Source: Lachnospiraceae bacterium (GTDB lineage: Bacteria > Bacillota > Clostridia > Lachnospirales > Lachnospiraceae). From it: 64,000 bases of DNA. The notes beneath the pieces are model-generated. The model had not been told where the DNA came from and ran no database searches. It worked only from the letters and a program-made list of their open reading frames with translations. Position 1 is the first letter of the stretch. The number at the start of each line of letters is the position of its first letter. Both the position numbers and the translations under genes were made by a program. Of the stretch, positions 8,377 to 18,658 are shown in pieces. The stretch is from contig CAJTFW010000001.1 in assembly GCA_910575445.1 (NCBI GenBank), positions 186,001 through 250,000 of the forward strand. Reading direction: 5' to 3'.

Positions 8377-8453
8377 TCAAAAATCGTTTCGCGATTTTTT
8401 CGTTACCGCCGCATTTCATTTTATGATGATATTTTCTTTTTTGAAGCGGCGGT
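8377..8453 (+). other. Hairpins between yafQ and hsdR
   Basis: A short stem AAATCG / CGATTT followed by Ts (about 8380-8401) probably ends the toxin operon. A second stem, ACCGCCGC near 8406 and GCGGCGGT near 8446, encloses an AT-rich loop in the hsdR leader. Confidence 0.5.
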
Positions 8454-8537
8454 AAATTATCGTTTATACCAGAACTATAATTATTATAATACCCTTCCAT
8501 CCCCTTTTCACTCAATTCCCTAAGGAGGCCCATCAAC

Positions 8538-11001
8538 ATGATTTTTACAGAAGATACCTTTGAACAAGCCATCATAGAGCTTTTTGAGACTATGGGTTAT
8601 CTCCATTTCTATGCTCCTGAATTAGAGCGGGATTATGCATCCCCTTTTTTAGACTCCATTCTGTACGATAGTCTACTTCGCATCAACAAAAACCTTCCAT
8701 TAGAAGCGATAGAAGAATCTATTTCCAAACTAAAAAATCTTGATACTGGCAGCCTGATACAAAAAAATATAATCTTTATGGATTATCTGCAAAATGGTAT
8801 TACAGTCAAATTTTATATAAAAGGAGAAGAACGCCCTGCACTTGTTCGCTTACTTGATTATGAAAATATTCAAAACAATACCTTTTATATTGTGAATCAA
8901 TTTACTTTTTTAGAAAATGGGAATAATCGCAGACCAGATATTATTTTGTTTATCAATGGACTTCCTCTTGTTTTGATGGAGTTAAAAAGTCCTTCAAAAG
9001 ATGAAGTGAGCGTTGAAAATGCCTATCTTCAGATTCGAAATTATATGCAGGATATTCCATCGCTTTTCTATTATAATGCTATCTGCGTAATCAGCGACCT
9101 TTCTACAAATAAAGCTGGGACGATTACATCTGGTTTGGACCGCTTTATGGAATGGAAGACAAAAGATGGCGATTATGAGGATACTGCATCTGTACAATTT
9201 GATACCTTTTATGAAGGTATGTTTCAAAAGGAACGGCTGCTAGATATTCTGAAAAATTTTATTCTATTTTCAGATGACGGACAGAAATCTATTAAGATTT
9301 TGGCGGGTTATCATCAATATTTTGCTGTTCATAAAGCGATTGAAAAAGCAAAGATTGCGACAGAAACAGATGGCAAAGGTGGTGTGTTCTGGCATACACA
9401 AGGAAGTGGAAAATCGTTGTCCATGGTTTTCTATGCTCACTTATTGCAGAAAGCACTAGATAGTCCCACAATTGTGGTGATGACTGACCGTATTGATTTG
9501 GATGACCAGCTCTATACCCAATTTTCCAAATGTGCTCCGTTCTTACGACAAACGCCAGTGCAGGCAGAGAGTAAAGAACATTTAAAAGAATTGCTAGATG
9601 GACGTGTCGCCAATGGTATTATTTTTACAACAATGTTTAAATTTGAGCGTGACGAGCGGCCATTATCAGAACGTCGAAATATTGTTGTGATGGCAGATGA
9701 AGCACATCGCGGGCAGTATGGTTTTGAAGAAAAATTGATAATAAAGGAAAATGAACAGGGGGAAAAAGAAGCATATACGGTAATAGGAAATGCTCGTATT
9801 ATCCATGATGCCCTTCCTAATGCTACCTTTATTGGATTTACTGGCACACCGATTTCTGCAAAAGACCGCAATACAAGAGAAGTTTTTGGTGATTATATTG
9901 ATATTTATGATATGACACAGGCAGTAGAAGATGGAGCTACTCGTCCTGTCTACTATGAAAGTCGTGTCGTTCATCTAAAATTAGATAAACATACGTTAGA
10001 ATTAATTGATTCTACTTATGATATTTTAGAACAACAATCAGATGCTGCTACAATTGAAAAAAGTAAAAAAATGTTAGGGCAGATGGAAAGTGTATTGGGT
10101 GCAGATGCTACAATACAATCGTTGTGTGAGGATATTGTGGCTCATTATGAAAAATATCGTGCAAACTTGCTGACTGGCAAAGCAATGATTGTAGCCTATT
10201 CTCGGGCAATTGCAATAAAGATTTATCGAAAATTATTAGAGCTTCGCCCTACATGGGAAGAAAAAATCGGAGTTGTAATGACAGGTGGTAACAATGACCC
10301 TGAAGACTGGAAAAAGATTGTCGGGACAAAAGCATATAAAGAAGAACTAGCCAGAAAATTCAGTTTGTTTGAGCCAGCTATTCTTGAAGAAATTGCTAAA
10401 ATGAAAGAGAAAAATATTGCTGTTGAGATTTTGAAAAAATTGATGGCAGAACAAGTCTCTCTCTAAACGTACTAATGTAGTCCAGTCGCAGAGATTTTCT
10501 GAAAAAATTACAAAATTGATGAATGCTTACTATAATGGTCTGATTACAAATGAAGAAGTCATCAAAGAATTATTAAAGACAGCAAAAGAGATTACTGAGT
10601 TATATAAAAATGGAAAAAGACTTGGGCTTACACCAGAAGAATTGGCTTTCTATGATGCACTGACTAAACCTGAAAATATTGTGGATTTTTATAAGAATAA
10701 TGAACTGATAGCTTTAACAAAAGAGTTGACAGAAATGCTTCGTAAAAATCGAACAATAGATTGGCAAAAAAAGGAGACTGCTCGTGCCAGCATGAGAAAG
10801 ATGGTGAAAAGATTATTAAAAAAGTACAAATATCCACCAGAGGATTATGATATGGCAATCAACACTGTTATCAGCCAGTGTGAGATGTGGGTAGATAATG
10901 ATACGAAATCTGTCATTGAGAACATGATTTATGAAGAAATGTCAGATACAATGGAGTTAAAAGTGGCAGAAGAACTTGTATCCTACAATATAGATTTCTA
11001 G
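8538..11001 (+). pseudogene. hsdR: HsdR type I restriction subunit with internal deletion and frameshift
   Basis: The N-terminal part is normal: nuclease region (RPDIILFINGLPLVLMELKS), Walker A (HTQGSGKSLS), DEAH (MADEAHRGQYG) and FTGTP. After KAYKEELARKF it jumps to SLFEPAILEEIAKMKEKNIA. In intact HsdR about 200 residues, including helicase motifs V and VI, lie between these points. The frame then stops at 10464-10466 within a TC dinucleotide tract (10456-10464) and continues one frame over (LSKRTNVVQSQRFSEKITKL) to the true C-terminus at 11001. The product cannot translocate DNA, so restriction is dead. Confidence 0.88.
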
Positions 11002-11010
11002 GAGAAAAAG

Positions 11011-11829
11011 ATGCAAATAGAAATACAAGACGATTTTGATTTAAAGAAAATCTCAATAAGTGGTCAATGTTTTCGGGTCAAGTGCTTTGAAGGAGAGAGA
11101 TACCGCTTTATAAGTGGCGATAAAGTGATTTATATACAGCAGGTCAAACCTCAAACATTTTCTGTCTCTGCCACTATGGAAGAATGGGAAGAGATATGGA
11201 GACCCTATTTTGACCTTGACCGATGCTATTGTGATATTTTTAACAAGGAGTGCAAAAAACATCCCTTTGTACATAAAGCCATGCTCTATGGCCAGGGACT
11301 TCGTATCTTGCGTCAAGAGCCTTGGGAGATGCTTATTACGTTTATTCTTTCGCAGCGAAAAAATATCCCCGCTATTTCAAAGTCTGTGGAGATGTTATCA
11401 TCAAGATACGGGCATCGCATTGAGACCGAATATGAGACCTTGTATTCCTTTCCTTCGCCGCAAGAACTGTCGCGTGCATCCGTGGAGGAATTAAAGGAAT
11501 GTAGCTTAGGATACCGGGCGCAATATGTGTTTGATGCGATTTGGCAGGTGCTTACAGGAAAGCTTGACTTAGATGTTCTCTTTACTTATGAGGATGAAAG
11601 ATTGCTAGAGGAATTACAGAAAATGCATGGAATTGGCAAAAAAGTGGCGAACTGTATTGCGCTATTTGCCTATGGAAGAATGGCTTGTGTTCCGATTGAT
11701 GTCTGGATATCTAGAGCAATCGAAGAAGATTGCAAAGGAGAATCCCCATTTCCTCTATTTAAGGAAAATGCAGGCATTATCCAACAATATGTCTTCTACT
11801 ATGAGAGACACCACTTGTCTAAAAATTAA
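11011..11829 (+). CDS. HhH-GPD DNA glycosylase, OGG1/AlkA-like
   Basis: A 272-residue base-excision repair enzyme. It has the N-terminal OGG-type fold (SISGQCFRVKCFEGERYRF), the conserved ILSQRKNIPAI, and the helix-hairpin-helix ELQKMHGIGKKVANCIALFA, whose second Lys is the expected Schiff-base residue, followed by the catalytic Asp in VPIDVW. This layout fits a bifunctional 8-oxoguanine glycosylase/lyase better than a 3-methyladenine glycosylase, but substrate choice is inferred. It starts 9 bp after the hsdR remnant behind AGGAGAAA. Confidence 0.88.
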   Translation: MQIEIQDDFDLKKISISGQCFRVKCFEGERYRFISGDKVIYIQQVKPQTFSVSATMEEWEEIWRPYFDLDRCYCDIFNKECKKHPFVHKAMLYGQGLRILRQEPWEMLITFILSQRKNIPAISKSVEMLSSRYGHRIETEYETLYSFPSPQELSRASVEELKECSLGYRAQYVFDAIWQVLTGKLDLDVLFTYEDERLLEELQKMHGIGKKVANCIALFAYGRMACVPIDVWISRAIEEDCKGESPFPLFKENAGIIQQYVFYYERHHLSKN

Positions 11830-11869
11830 CAAATATCAAAAAGTAAAGAAAGAGTAGGAGAGAAAACAG

Positions 11870-12607
11870 ATGAATCAGGGATTTTTAGCGCAAGAATCGA
11901 AAAAAGCGCATCGGAAAAATCGAAGACTTTTTATGATTTTACTAATCATATATCTTACCCTTCTTGCCATTATTGTATTTATGGTAAAGGATAAGATTGA
12001 CTTTAGCGATTATGACACCAAAAAAGTGGTTGTCTGTATAAGCGTTTTGTCTGTGATTATGTTGATTTCTGTAGTGACAGGACTGATTAGCACCATCTTA
12101 GGTACAACAGATGGTAAAAGCTTAATTCTTCCTTTTCAGGAAAATACAAAAAAGGCAGTAGGCGAAATCATAGACCAAGAAGTGGCCGAAGGAAACGTAT
12201 TGGTTGATGAATATATCGAAAAATTTACCGATGAAAAGATACCTTATGGCGAACGAGTGATGTTAATACCATCCTACCTATTACTCTTTAACAGTATGGG
12301 CAGAGTCTTTGCCATCCCCCGCGAGAAAATCTACTGGCTCTGTGCCCAGGCCGGCATCAAAGGCCGCAGTCCCTTTGCGGTTCGCCTTCTGATATTTACC
12401 GAGAAAAAGACCTTTAACTTTATGGAAGGAATGGATGTTGGCCATGTAGAGGAAATTGCAGATAAGTTGTATCAATATATACCCAATGTTTTCAGTAATT
12501 ATGACCCATTTTCTCTGTCCTATGAGTTGGATAAACTCTTTGATAAAGACCGTGAGGAATTTGTGAAATTTTATGAAAATGAGAAGAAAAAACAAGGAGC
12601 TATTTAG
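11870..12607 (+). CDS. Membrane protein of unknown function, two TM helices
   Basis: A 245-residue protein with a basic N-terminus, two transmembrane helices (about 20-40 and 52-73) and a cytoplasmic C-terminal domain. The overall plan (paired helices, then a soluble domain with RVFAIPREKIYWL) resembles bacterial YcxB/PH-like membrane proteins, but the match is weak. RBS AGGAGAG. It may share a transcript with the glycosylase before it and the DUF1349 gene 24 bp after it. Confidence 0.6.
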   Translation: MNQGFLAQESKKAHRKNRRLFMILLIIYLTLLAIIVFMVKDKIDFSDYDTKKVVVCISVLSVIMLISVVTGLISTILGTTDGKSLILPFQENTKKAVGEIIDQEVAEGNVLVDEYIEKFTDEKIPYGERVMLIPSYLLLFNSMGRVFAIPREKIYWLCAQAGIKGRSPFAVRLLIFTEKKTFNFMEGMDVGHVEEIADKLYQYIPNVFSNYDPFSLSYELDKLFDKDREEFVKFYENEKKKQGAI

Positions 12608-12631
12608 GGAAGGAAATAAGGAGGAGATAGC

Positions 12632-13234
12632 ATGGATTTTAACAGATTTCAATGGACAAGAGAGCCGAAAAGTTACCAGATAAAAGAAGATACGATTGAG
12701 GTGGTGACAAAGCCTTGTACAGACCTTTGGCAGAGAACCTATTATCATTTTCAAAATGATAATGCACCCGTCTTTCAGATGGAGACAGAAGAAGAATATT
12801 TTAGTTTTGTTGTGAAAACAGATTTTAGAGAAAGCCATCATAGATTTGACCAGTGTGGTATCGTGATGTATCTTGACAGCGAAAATTGGCTGAAAGCTTC
12901 CATCGAGTATGAAAATAGTACCTATCAGCATCTAGGCAGTGTTGTGACCAATCAAGGTTATTCTGACTGGGCCACAACAGCAATAGATGCCTCTGTCAAA
13001 TCTATGTGGTATCGCTTAAGCCGAAGGCAGGATGATTATTGTATTGAATGTTCCGAAGATGGGATAATATTCCATCAGATGCGTATCTGCCATATGCAAA
13101 AAGGAAAAGGAAAGATACGTTTTGGCATATATGCATGTTCACCAGAAGACTCTTCCTTTAAAGCAATATTTTCCAAGATGCAGATAAGTGAATGTCAGTG
13201 GAAGGCACATGATGGGCAACAGCCGGATAAATAG
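12632..13234 (+). CDS. DUF1349 domain protein
   Basis: A 200-residue cytoplasmic protein matching the DUF1349 (concanavalin A-like lectin/glucanase fold) family. It has the characteristic CGIVMYLDSENWLKASIEYE, SVVTNQGYSDWAT and FGIYACSPEDSSFKAIFS. Yeast members were linked to enolase regulation and the fold suggests carbohydrate binding; bacterial function is unproven. It converges with the FtsX permease gene on the other strand, with 4 bp between their stops. Confidence 0.88.
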   Translation: MDFNRFQWTREPKSYQIKEDTIEVVTKPCTDLWQRTYYHFQNDNAPVFQMETEEEYFSFVVKTDFRESHHRFDQCGIVMYLDSENWLKASIEYENSTYQHLGSVVTNQGYSDWATTAIDASVKSMWYRLSRRQDDYCIECSEDGIIFHQMRICHMQKGKGKIRFGIYACSPEDSSFKAIFSKMQISECQWKAHDGQQPDK

Positions 13235-13238
13235 TCAT

Positions 13239-15632
13239 TTAGTTCGTTGCTTTTATCCGTTCTACCAGGGAAAGTTTTCTGGAATAACATACTGCACAAG
13301 CAGAGAATACCGCCTGCACCCAAAACAGTGCGACTGCAAACAACAATACCTGAAGCACCGGAAAATGATAGATAATCTCCCCAAATAAACCTATTTCTCC
13401 CAAAATATTACATACCATCAGACTAACTATCGTTCCAATAGTTAAGGTAATCAGCAGTGTAATCCCAATATAATACAGACATTCAAAAGACAACATTTGG
13501 GACAACTGCCGGCTGCTCATTCCCACGGACTGGAAGATGCCAAACTCCTGCTGACGGGCTAAAAGATTGGTAATCAGCGTATTGGCAAGATTGATAAGTG
13601 AAAATAAAAAGATAAAAATTAAAAGACCATAGTCCCTTGTCAATTCTTGTTGCAACCCCTGAGACAGATTGGCAACCATATCCTCCAGATCAGAGATAGC
13701 AATCTTTTCGTCTGATACTGCATGAAATACGGCTTGTCGTAACTGCGTGCCAGCCTGTGTGGTATGAAGATTCAGATAACCAGTAAAATTGCTAATCTCA
13801 GGGTAAAGTACAGAGAGTTCTTCTTCCGGCAGAATAAAAAATTGTGATGAGTTGCCAATCTTAATATCTTTTACAATGCCAAGAACGGTGTATGTTTTTG
13901 TCTGACCGTTATAGCAAGAAACCGTAATGGTATCGCCAATTTGATAACTGGTTCGGTAAATCGTTTTTAAGGCGCTGCCCGCCGGACAAACCAAGATGCC
14001 ATTTTCTTCGGTAAGCTGCTGGTAATCTGCGCTTCCCTCCAGGATTGTTTCATCTACATACATATCTGACATCTGTTCTTTTGAAATTCCTCTGATAAAA
14101 AAGGGTTCATGTTCCCTGTTTCCGGGGATTGCGCTGATAGCGGGGATTTCGACACAGGCCAGATTGTAAGTGGTAATAAAATCCACACCTGGAATCGCTG
14201 CAAGCTTTTCTTGCAGAGCAGGGCCTAGGGGATTCTCTTTTTGTATATCAACAAATTCCTGGCCGGCATAATCCTCATATTGCAGAAGATACTGGCTTCT
14301 GTCTCCAAATTGAGACTGTGCCATTTCTCTTGCATCTACGGAATTTGCATATGCAGAAATACAAAGAAGCAAAATCCCAGTTAAGCCAAGAGAGAGTGTT
14401 GTTACAATAGCTTTTTTGCGGTTGCGGGAGAAATTCATCCAGGCAAGACGAGGTATCGTCAGGCGGCGATAAAGCTGCTTAGAAACGCTGCGGCTTTGTT
14501 GTTCTGAATAAGCAGTAGTTCGGATGGCTTCAATGGCGGATACCTGTCCTGCCATATTTAAAGGAGTTCTGGTGGCAATCAGAATCACGAGATAGGTTAA
14601 AAGAGAGATAACGATTGCATATTTAAGATTGTCAGACCAGGACCAATAACCAGGTACTATAGCCCATGTAATACCAGCAGCAATCAATAACCCGACCGGA
14701 AGTGACACGACAATAAAAAAGCGCCGTTCTCTTTTTACAATACGTTTTAATTGTCGTGATGTCGTTCCAAGCACCTTTAAACGACCATATTCCCGCAGTT
14801 TTCCCATAACCGAGATATAGAAGATATTATAGATAACAATCGCGCAAATCAGGGCGATAAATACAGCCAATAGATAGATTTCCATATCATTTCCCAGATA
14901 CAATTCTACCATACCAAAGTAGTTGGAGCTGTAAAATGTCCTGTCCGCAGGGATGCCCATTTCCTCAAAAAATGCTTCAATATCCAGGCGTAGTTGTTCG
15001 ACATCTGTCATCTGATTTTTGGCAAATCGAAAGTACAGCTCATATGGAGCAGGATTTTCGTCTATGGATATAGAAGATTCGGAAATCCAAATGGTAAATA
15101 TTCGACTGTTGTTTTCTGTTTCTAAAATACCAGTTATTGTATAGTTTTTTTCACCATCTCCCAGATTTAAGGTGACCGTCTGACCAATCTCTTCTGAAAA
15201 TCCAAAATATGTTAGAAAAGCGCGTTCCACACAAAGTTCATGTTCTGTTTGTGGATAAGAGCCTGTGATTTCTCCATAGCCCATCAGATCCATTAGCTCT
15301 GGGTCAACAAAGCTGATATTTAAAACACCATCTTGATAGCGAATGTTTCCATTATCTGCGATATATCCCCATTTTTCAAATCTTCCAGTCTCTGCAAGCT
15401 TTTCAATCTCTGCATAGGTAATACCACTACAGCCAGCCTGATACTGTCCCTGGATATGTTCTAGCGTTTGCAGCTGCTCGGAGGAGTAGACAAAACAAAG
15501 CGTTCCCATAAGACAGACTGCGAGAGCAATCGTAATAATTACAAAGATACTTCGGCGTTTATCAGCTTTCATACTTCGGGTTGCCAATTTCTTTTCCACT
15601 GCGCTGGTGTCATTTTCAAAAGGCCAAGTCAT
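13239..15632 (-). CDS. FtsX/MacB-type ABC transporter permease
   Basis: A 797-residue permease with two FtsX-type units. An N-terminal TM precedes a large extracellular domain (about residues 50-250), then three TM helices and a link around residues 370-400, and the plan repeats with a second extracellular domain and three C-terminal helices (LLIFIFLFSLINLANTLITN and similar). It works with the ATPase upstream, which ends 15 bp before this start. With the kinase and regulator it forms a typical peptide-antibiotic sensing and detoxification locus of the BceAB/VraFG type, though the substrate cannot be read from sequence. Confidence 0.88.
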   Translation of the reverse strand: MTWPFENDTSAVEKKLATRSMKADKRRSIFVIITIALAVCLMGTLCFVYSSEQLQTLEHIQGQYQAGCSGITYAEIEKLAETGRFEKWGYIADNGNIRYQDGVLNISFVDPELMDLMGYGEITGSYPQTEHELCVERAFLTYFGFSEEIGQTVTLNLGDGEKNYTITGILETENNSRIFTIWISESSISIDENPAPYELYFRFAKNQMTDVEQLRLDIEAFFEEMGIPADRTFYSSNYFGMVELYLGNDMEIYLLAVFIALICAIVIYNIFYISVMGKLREYGRLKVLGTTSRQLKRIVKRERRFFIVVSLPVGLLIAAGITWAIVPGYWSWSDNLKYAIVISLLTYLVILIATRTPLNMAGQVSAIEAIRTTAYSEQQSRSVSKQLYRRLTIPRLAWMNFSRNRKKAIVTTLSLGLTGILLLCISAYANSVDAREMAQSQFGDRSQYLLQYEDYAGQEFVDIQKENPLGPALQEKLAAIPGVDFITTYNLACVEIPAISAIPGNREHEPFFIRGISKEQMSDMYVDETILEGSADYQQLTEENGILVCPAGSALKTIYRTSYQIGDTITVSCYNGQTKTYTVLGIVKDIKIGNSSQFFILPEEELSVLYPEISNFTGYLNLHTTQAGTQLRQAVFHAVSDEKIAISDLEDMVANLSQGLQQELTRDYGLLIFIFLFSLINLANTLITNLLARQQEFGIFQSVGMSSRQLSQMLSFECLYYIGITLLITLTIGTIVSLMVCNILGEIGLFGEIIYHFPVLQVLLFAVALFWVQAVFSACAVCYSRKLSLVERIKATN

Positions 15633-15646
15633 AGTCTGTCACCTCC

Positions 15647-16318
15647 TTATTCTATAATTTTTCCATCTTCAATCCGCACAATGCGGTCGGCAAGCTGAGC
15701 AATTTCATTGTTGTGGGTAATCATTACGATGGTCTGATGAAACTCCATGCTGGTACGTTTTAAAAGCCCCAACACATCAGCGCTGGTCTTACTGTCTAAG
15801 TTACCAGTGGGCTCATCAGCTAAAATAATTGCTGGTTTGGTAATCAGGGCGCGGGCGATAGCCACACGCTGTTGCTGACCGCCAGAGAGGTTATTTGGCA
15901 TATTTTGCAGCTTATCTTCCAGAGCCAACATTTGCACAATCTCATCCATAAATTTCTGATCTGTTGTGTCATTGTCTAACTCCACAGGAAGGACAATATT
16001 TTCATAGACATTTAGAATAGGAACAAGGTTGTAATTCTGAAAGATAAAGCCAATGTTGCGGCGGCGAAAAATTGTCAGTTCTTCCTCATTCTTTTTGGCC
16101 AGTTCCTCCCCTCGTACAATCACACTGCCAAAGGTGGGAGTATCTAAGCCGCCCATCATATGGAGCAGCGTAGATTTTCCACTACCGGAGGTTCCCACCA
16201 CTGCCACAAACTCTCCTGATTCCACAGAAAGGTTGACGCCATCTAGCGCGCGGGTGATATTGGACTTGTTGCCATAATATTTTTTCAAGTCGATAGTTTG
16301 TAATACATTCATTATCAA
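15647..16318 (-). CDS. ABC transporter ATPase, LolD/MacB type
   Basis: A 223-residue ATPase with Walker [10 protein letters not shown], signature [15 protein letters not shown], Walker [14 protein letters not shown] and the switch His in MITHNNEIA. It powers the FtsX permease encoded next. About 100 bp separates it from the kinase gene, leaving room for a regulated promoter on the minus strand (16319-16421). Confidence 0.92.
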   Translation of the reverse strand: MIMNVLQTIDLKKYYGNKSNITRALDGVNLSVESGEFVAVVGTSGSGKSTLLHMMGGLDTPTFGSVIVRGEELAKKNEEELTIFRRRNIGFIFQNYNLVPILNVYENIVLPVELDNDTTDQKFMDEIVQMLALEDKLQNMPNNLSGGQQQRVAIARALITKPAIILADEPTGNLDSKTSADVLGLLKRTSMEFHQTIVMITHNNEIAQLADRIVRIEDGKIIE

Positions 16319-16421
16319 ATGCTCCTTTCCTTATTTCTGTCCTGCATATAAGCATTGTAAAGTCCAAATGTCACAGAAATATCCGAGTTGGAGAATTGAT
16401 TGTAAATTTTTTGTGAACAGT

Positions 16422-17432
16422 TTAATTCCAGGGCAGAAACACAGAGAAGGTAGACCCATTACCAATCTCTGAAGTTACCTTGATATAGCCGCCCTGCTGT
16501 GTGATAATCTCGCGGGCCAGATATAAGCCAATACCTACTCCTGGTTCTTCATGTACCTCTTCTTCCCGGTAGAAGCGTCGAAAGATAGCAGCCTGATTGC
16601 TCTCCAAAATGCCTTTGCCAGTATCTGTTACATCCAGTTTGACATACATTTCCCACTGTTCCACCGATACACATATCTTTCCACCCTTTGGGGTGTATTT
16701 TACAGCATTGTCCAGCAGATTAAAAAGAGCCTCTGCTGTCCACTTGCTGTCATGGCACAGATGCAGATCCTCCGGGCATTGGACAGTTACAGAGATATTC
16801 TTTATCTCTGCACCATAGACAATACCACTACAGGCTAATGCCAGGGTATCAAGCAGCGGGTTGTCTTTTTTTTCTAGCTGGATAGCTCCGGTTTCTAAAC
16901 GTGAGGTTTTTACAAGGGATTGAAAAAGAAATTCCAGCTTGTCTGTTTGGCTGCGAATTCCTTGTAAAAAGTCTCGTTGCTCCTGTATGGTGACCGGTTT
17001 TTCCAGCAGCGTGTCTGTTACCATTTTTAGATTACTTACAGGAGTTTTTACCTGGTGGGAAATATCGGATATCAGCATCTGAAGTTCTTGACGTTCTTCC
17101 TCTACCTTGCGCCTATTCTCCTGCATAATCGTATACAGCCGAAAGAGGCGATAACTGATGCGGGCAAAGATAGTTTCTGTGTCACCAACTTGCACCGGTT
17201 TTTCACCATTGTTGATCATACGGTCCATCGTCTGACACAGACCTTTTGTAAACAGAGAAAGCCTTTTGGCAAAAAAACGTGTGCAAAGGAGTAACCAGGC
17301 AATCGCACAGACTGTTAGCAGACCTCCACTAACCAGTATCCAAGGTTCATCTGTTATCGTAAAAAGGATTACAGAGATAGCCAGCATGGAAATCACCATA
17401 CCCATTCCAATGAACAGAAACCGTGTTTTCAT
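16422..17432 (-). CDS. Sensor histidine kinase, intramembrane-sensing type
   Basis: About 336 residues. Two N-terminal TM helices are separated by only a few residues, the mark of BceS-like intramembrane-sensing kinases. They are followed by the H-box LISDISHQVKTPVSNLK, N-box LFNLLDNAVKYTP, G1 VTDTGKGI and G2 GVGIGLYLAREI. The start is placed at 17432 (MKTRFLF) because it forms an ATGA overlap with the regulator stop; a longer frame begins at 17453. Such kinases usually detect the working state of the partner FtsX transporter. Confidence 0.92.
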   Translation of the reverse strand: MKTRFLFIGMGMVISMLAISVILFTITDEPWILVSGGLLTVCAIAWLLLCTRFFAKRLSLFTKGLCQTMDRMINNGEKPVQVGDTETIFARISYRLFRLYTIMQENRRKVEEERQELQMLISDISHQVKTPVSNLKMVTDTLLEKPVTIQEQRDFLQGIRSQTDKLEFLFQSLVKTSRLETGAIQLEKKDNPLLDTLALACSGIVYGAEIKNISVTVQCPEDLHLCHDSKWTAEALFNLLDNAVKYTPKGGKICVSVEQWEMYVKLDVTDTGKGILESNQAAIFRRFYREEEVHEEPGVGIGLYLAREIITQQGGYIKVTSEIGNGSTFSVFLPWN

Positions 17433-18118
17433 TTTCTCTCGCCTCCTGTCCACTGGTATCCTATCCCATAGATGGTCTTGATATAGGTATCCCCATCTGC
17501 CTCTATCTTGCCTCGTATACGGCTGATGGAGGTCGTTAAAGTGTGTTCGTCTACAAATTTTTCATTTATATCCCAGAGACGCTCTAAAAGCTTCTGTCTT
17601 GTCAAGACCAGTTTGGGATTTTTGCAGAACAGATACAGCATTTTGTATTCCATCGGGGAAAGTGTGATAGGTCTTCCGTTGAGAGAAGCCGCCTGTTCTG
17701 AAAAGTCCAAAAACAGTCTGCCATCATCAAAAATATCCCTTGCTGGTTTGTGGTGCTCCAACATGGCAAACATAGCACGGATTTTCCGCTGCAAAGCTCC
17801 AATAGAAAAAGGCTTGGTAATATAGTCTACAGCTCCCACTTCATAGCCATGTATCTGGTCGCTCTCCTGATCATTTGCAGTCAAAAAGATAACCAGCGTA
17901 TCGGGGTATTCTGGCTTTATAAGCCTGCATAAGTCATAGCCATTGCCATCTGGTAGATTGATGTCTAGAAGTACCATATCATATACCGTTTTGGGTAACA
18001 GGTCAGCAGCAGTTTTGACATTTAAAGCCGAAGTGACATCCCATCCGTCAGAAACCAGATTATAGGCCAGTGTTTTATTTAATAAAGCGTCGTCCTCAAC
18101 AATCAATATCCGTTTCAT
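17429..18118 (-). CDS. OmpR/PhoB family response regulator
   Basis: 229 residues. The receiver domain has acidic pocket EDD (8-10), phosphorylated Asp in VLLDINLPDG and Lys in ITKPFS. The C-terminal winged helix ends with IRGKIEADGDTYIKTIYGIG. It begins the minus-strand operon regulator-kinase-ATPase-permease. A TATACT -10-like box lies about 35 bp upstream. Confidence 0.93.
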   Translation of the reverse strand: MKRILIVEDDALLNKTLAYNLVSDGWDVTSALNVKTAADLLPKTVYDMVLLDINLPDGNGYDLCRLIKPEYPDTLVIFLTANDQESDQIHGYEVGAVDYITKPFSIGALQRKIRAMFAMLEHHKPARDIFDDGRLFLDFSEQAASLNGRPITLSPMEYKMLYLFCKNPKLVLTRQKLLERLWDINEKFVDEHTLTTSISRIRGKIEADGDTYIKTIYGIGYQWTGGERK

Positions 18119-18177
18119 ATAGTGTGGTCCTCCTTTATATATTGAGGATAGTATAACAGACGAATGTCCATGAAATG

Positions 18178-18513
18178 TTACAACAATCTATCCAGACTAT
18201 CCAAAAAAGTTGTCCCCCAATTACACATGGAATCTAAAACAGGGATAATACTTTTCCCCAAGACCGTAAGCGAATAGAGCGTACGGGGTGGATTTTCTGG
18301 GATTACTTTCCGGTTAATCATTCCACAATCTTCTAAAGCATGTAGCTGTTGTGAAAGCATTTTCGGCGTTGCTTTTGGAATCAGGCGCTGTAATTCCATA
18401 TAGTGCAAAGGCTTTTCTATAAGATGCCAGAGAATCAGAGGCTTGTATTTTCCGCCAATCAAAAATAAAGTAGCTTCCACAGGGCAATTAAATTGGTCTT
18501 TCTTATAGGTCAT
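18178..18513 (-). CDS. HxlR family transcriptional regulator
   Basis: 111 residues with the family signature CPVEATLFLIGGKYKPLILW, then PKATPKMLSQQLHALEDCGM. Single-domain winged-helix regulators of this family often sense electrophiles or redox state through an N-terminal Cys, here Cys9. It is divergent from a nitroreductase gene and the two share a palindrome-rich intergenic region, so it most likely controls that gene and itself. Confidence 0.92.
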   Translation of the reverse strand: MTYKKDQFNCPVEATLFLIGGKYKPLILWHLIEKPLHYMELQRLIPKATPKMLSQQLHALEDCGMINRKVIPENPPRTLYSLTVLGKSIIPVLDSMCNWGTTFLDSLDRLL

Positions 18514-18532
18514 ACTATATCAACTCCTTTAT

Positions 18533-18591
18533 ATACTTCCTTTTTGGGAAGTATCTACCTAAAAAGTACAATCTTGAAGAATGATTGTACT
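18533..18591. promoter_or_regulatory. Operator palindromes between hxlR and nitroreductase
   Basis: Two perfect palindromes: ATACTTCC (18533-18540) / GGAAGTAT (18547-18554), and AGTACAATC (18565-18573) / GATTGTACT (18583-18591). Both sit between the divergent starts and are likely regulator sites. Confidence 0.6.
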
Positions 18592-18658
18592 ATGCTAAAA
18601 TATAGGTAACGGTTAAAAAACACGTTAAGTATACAACACAAAGAAAGGATTGACTACT

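Noticed and set aside
12281-12931. 216-codon minus-strand frame
   Set aside because: It lies opposite two well-supported plus-strand genes and resembles nothing.
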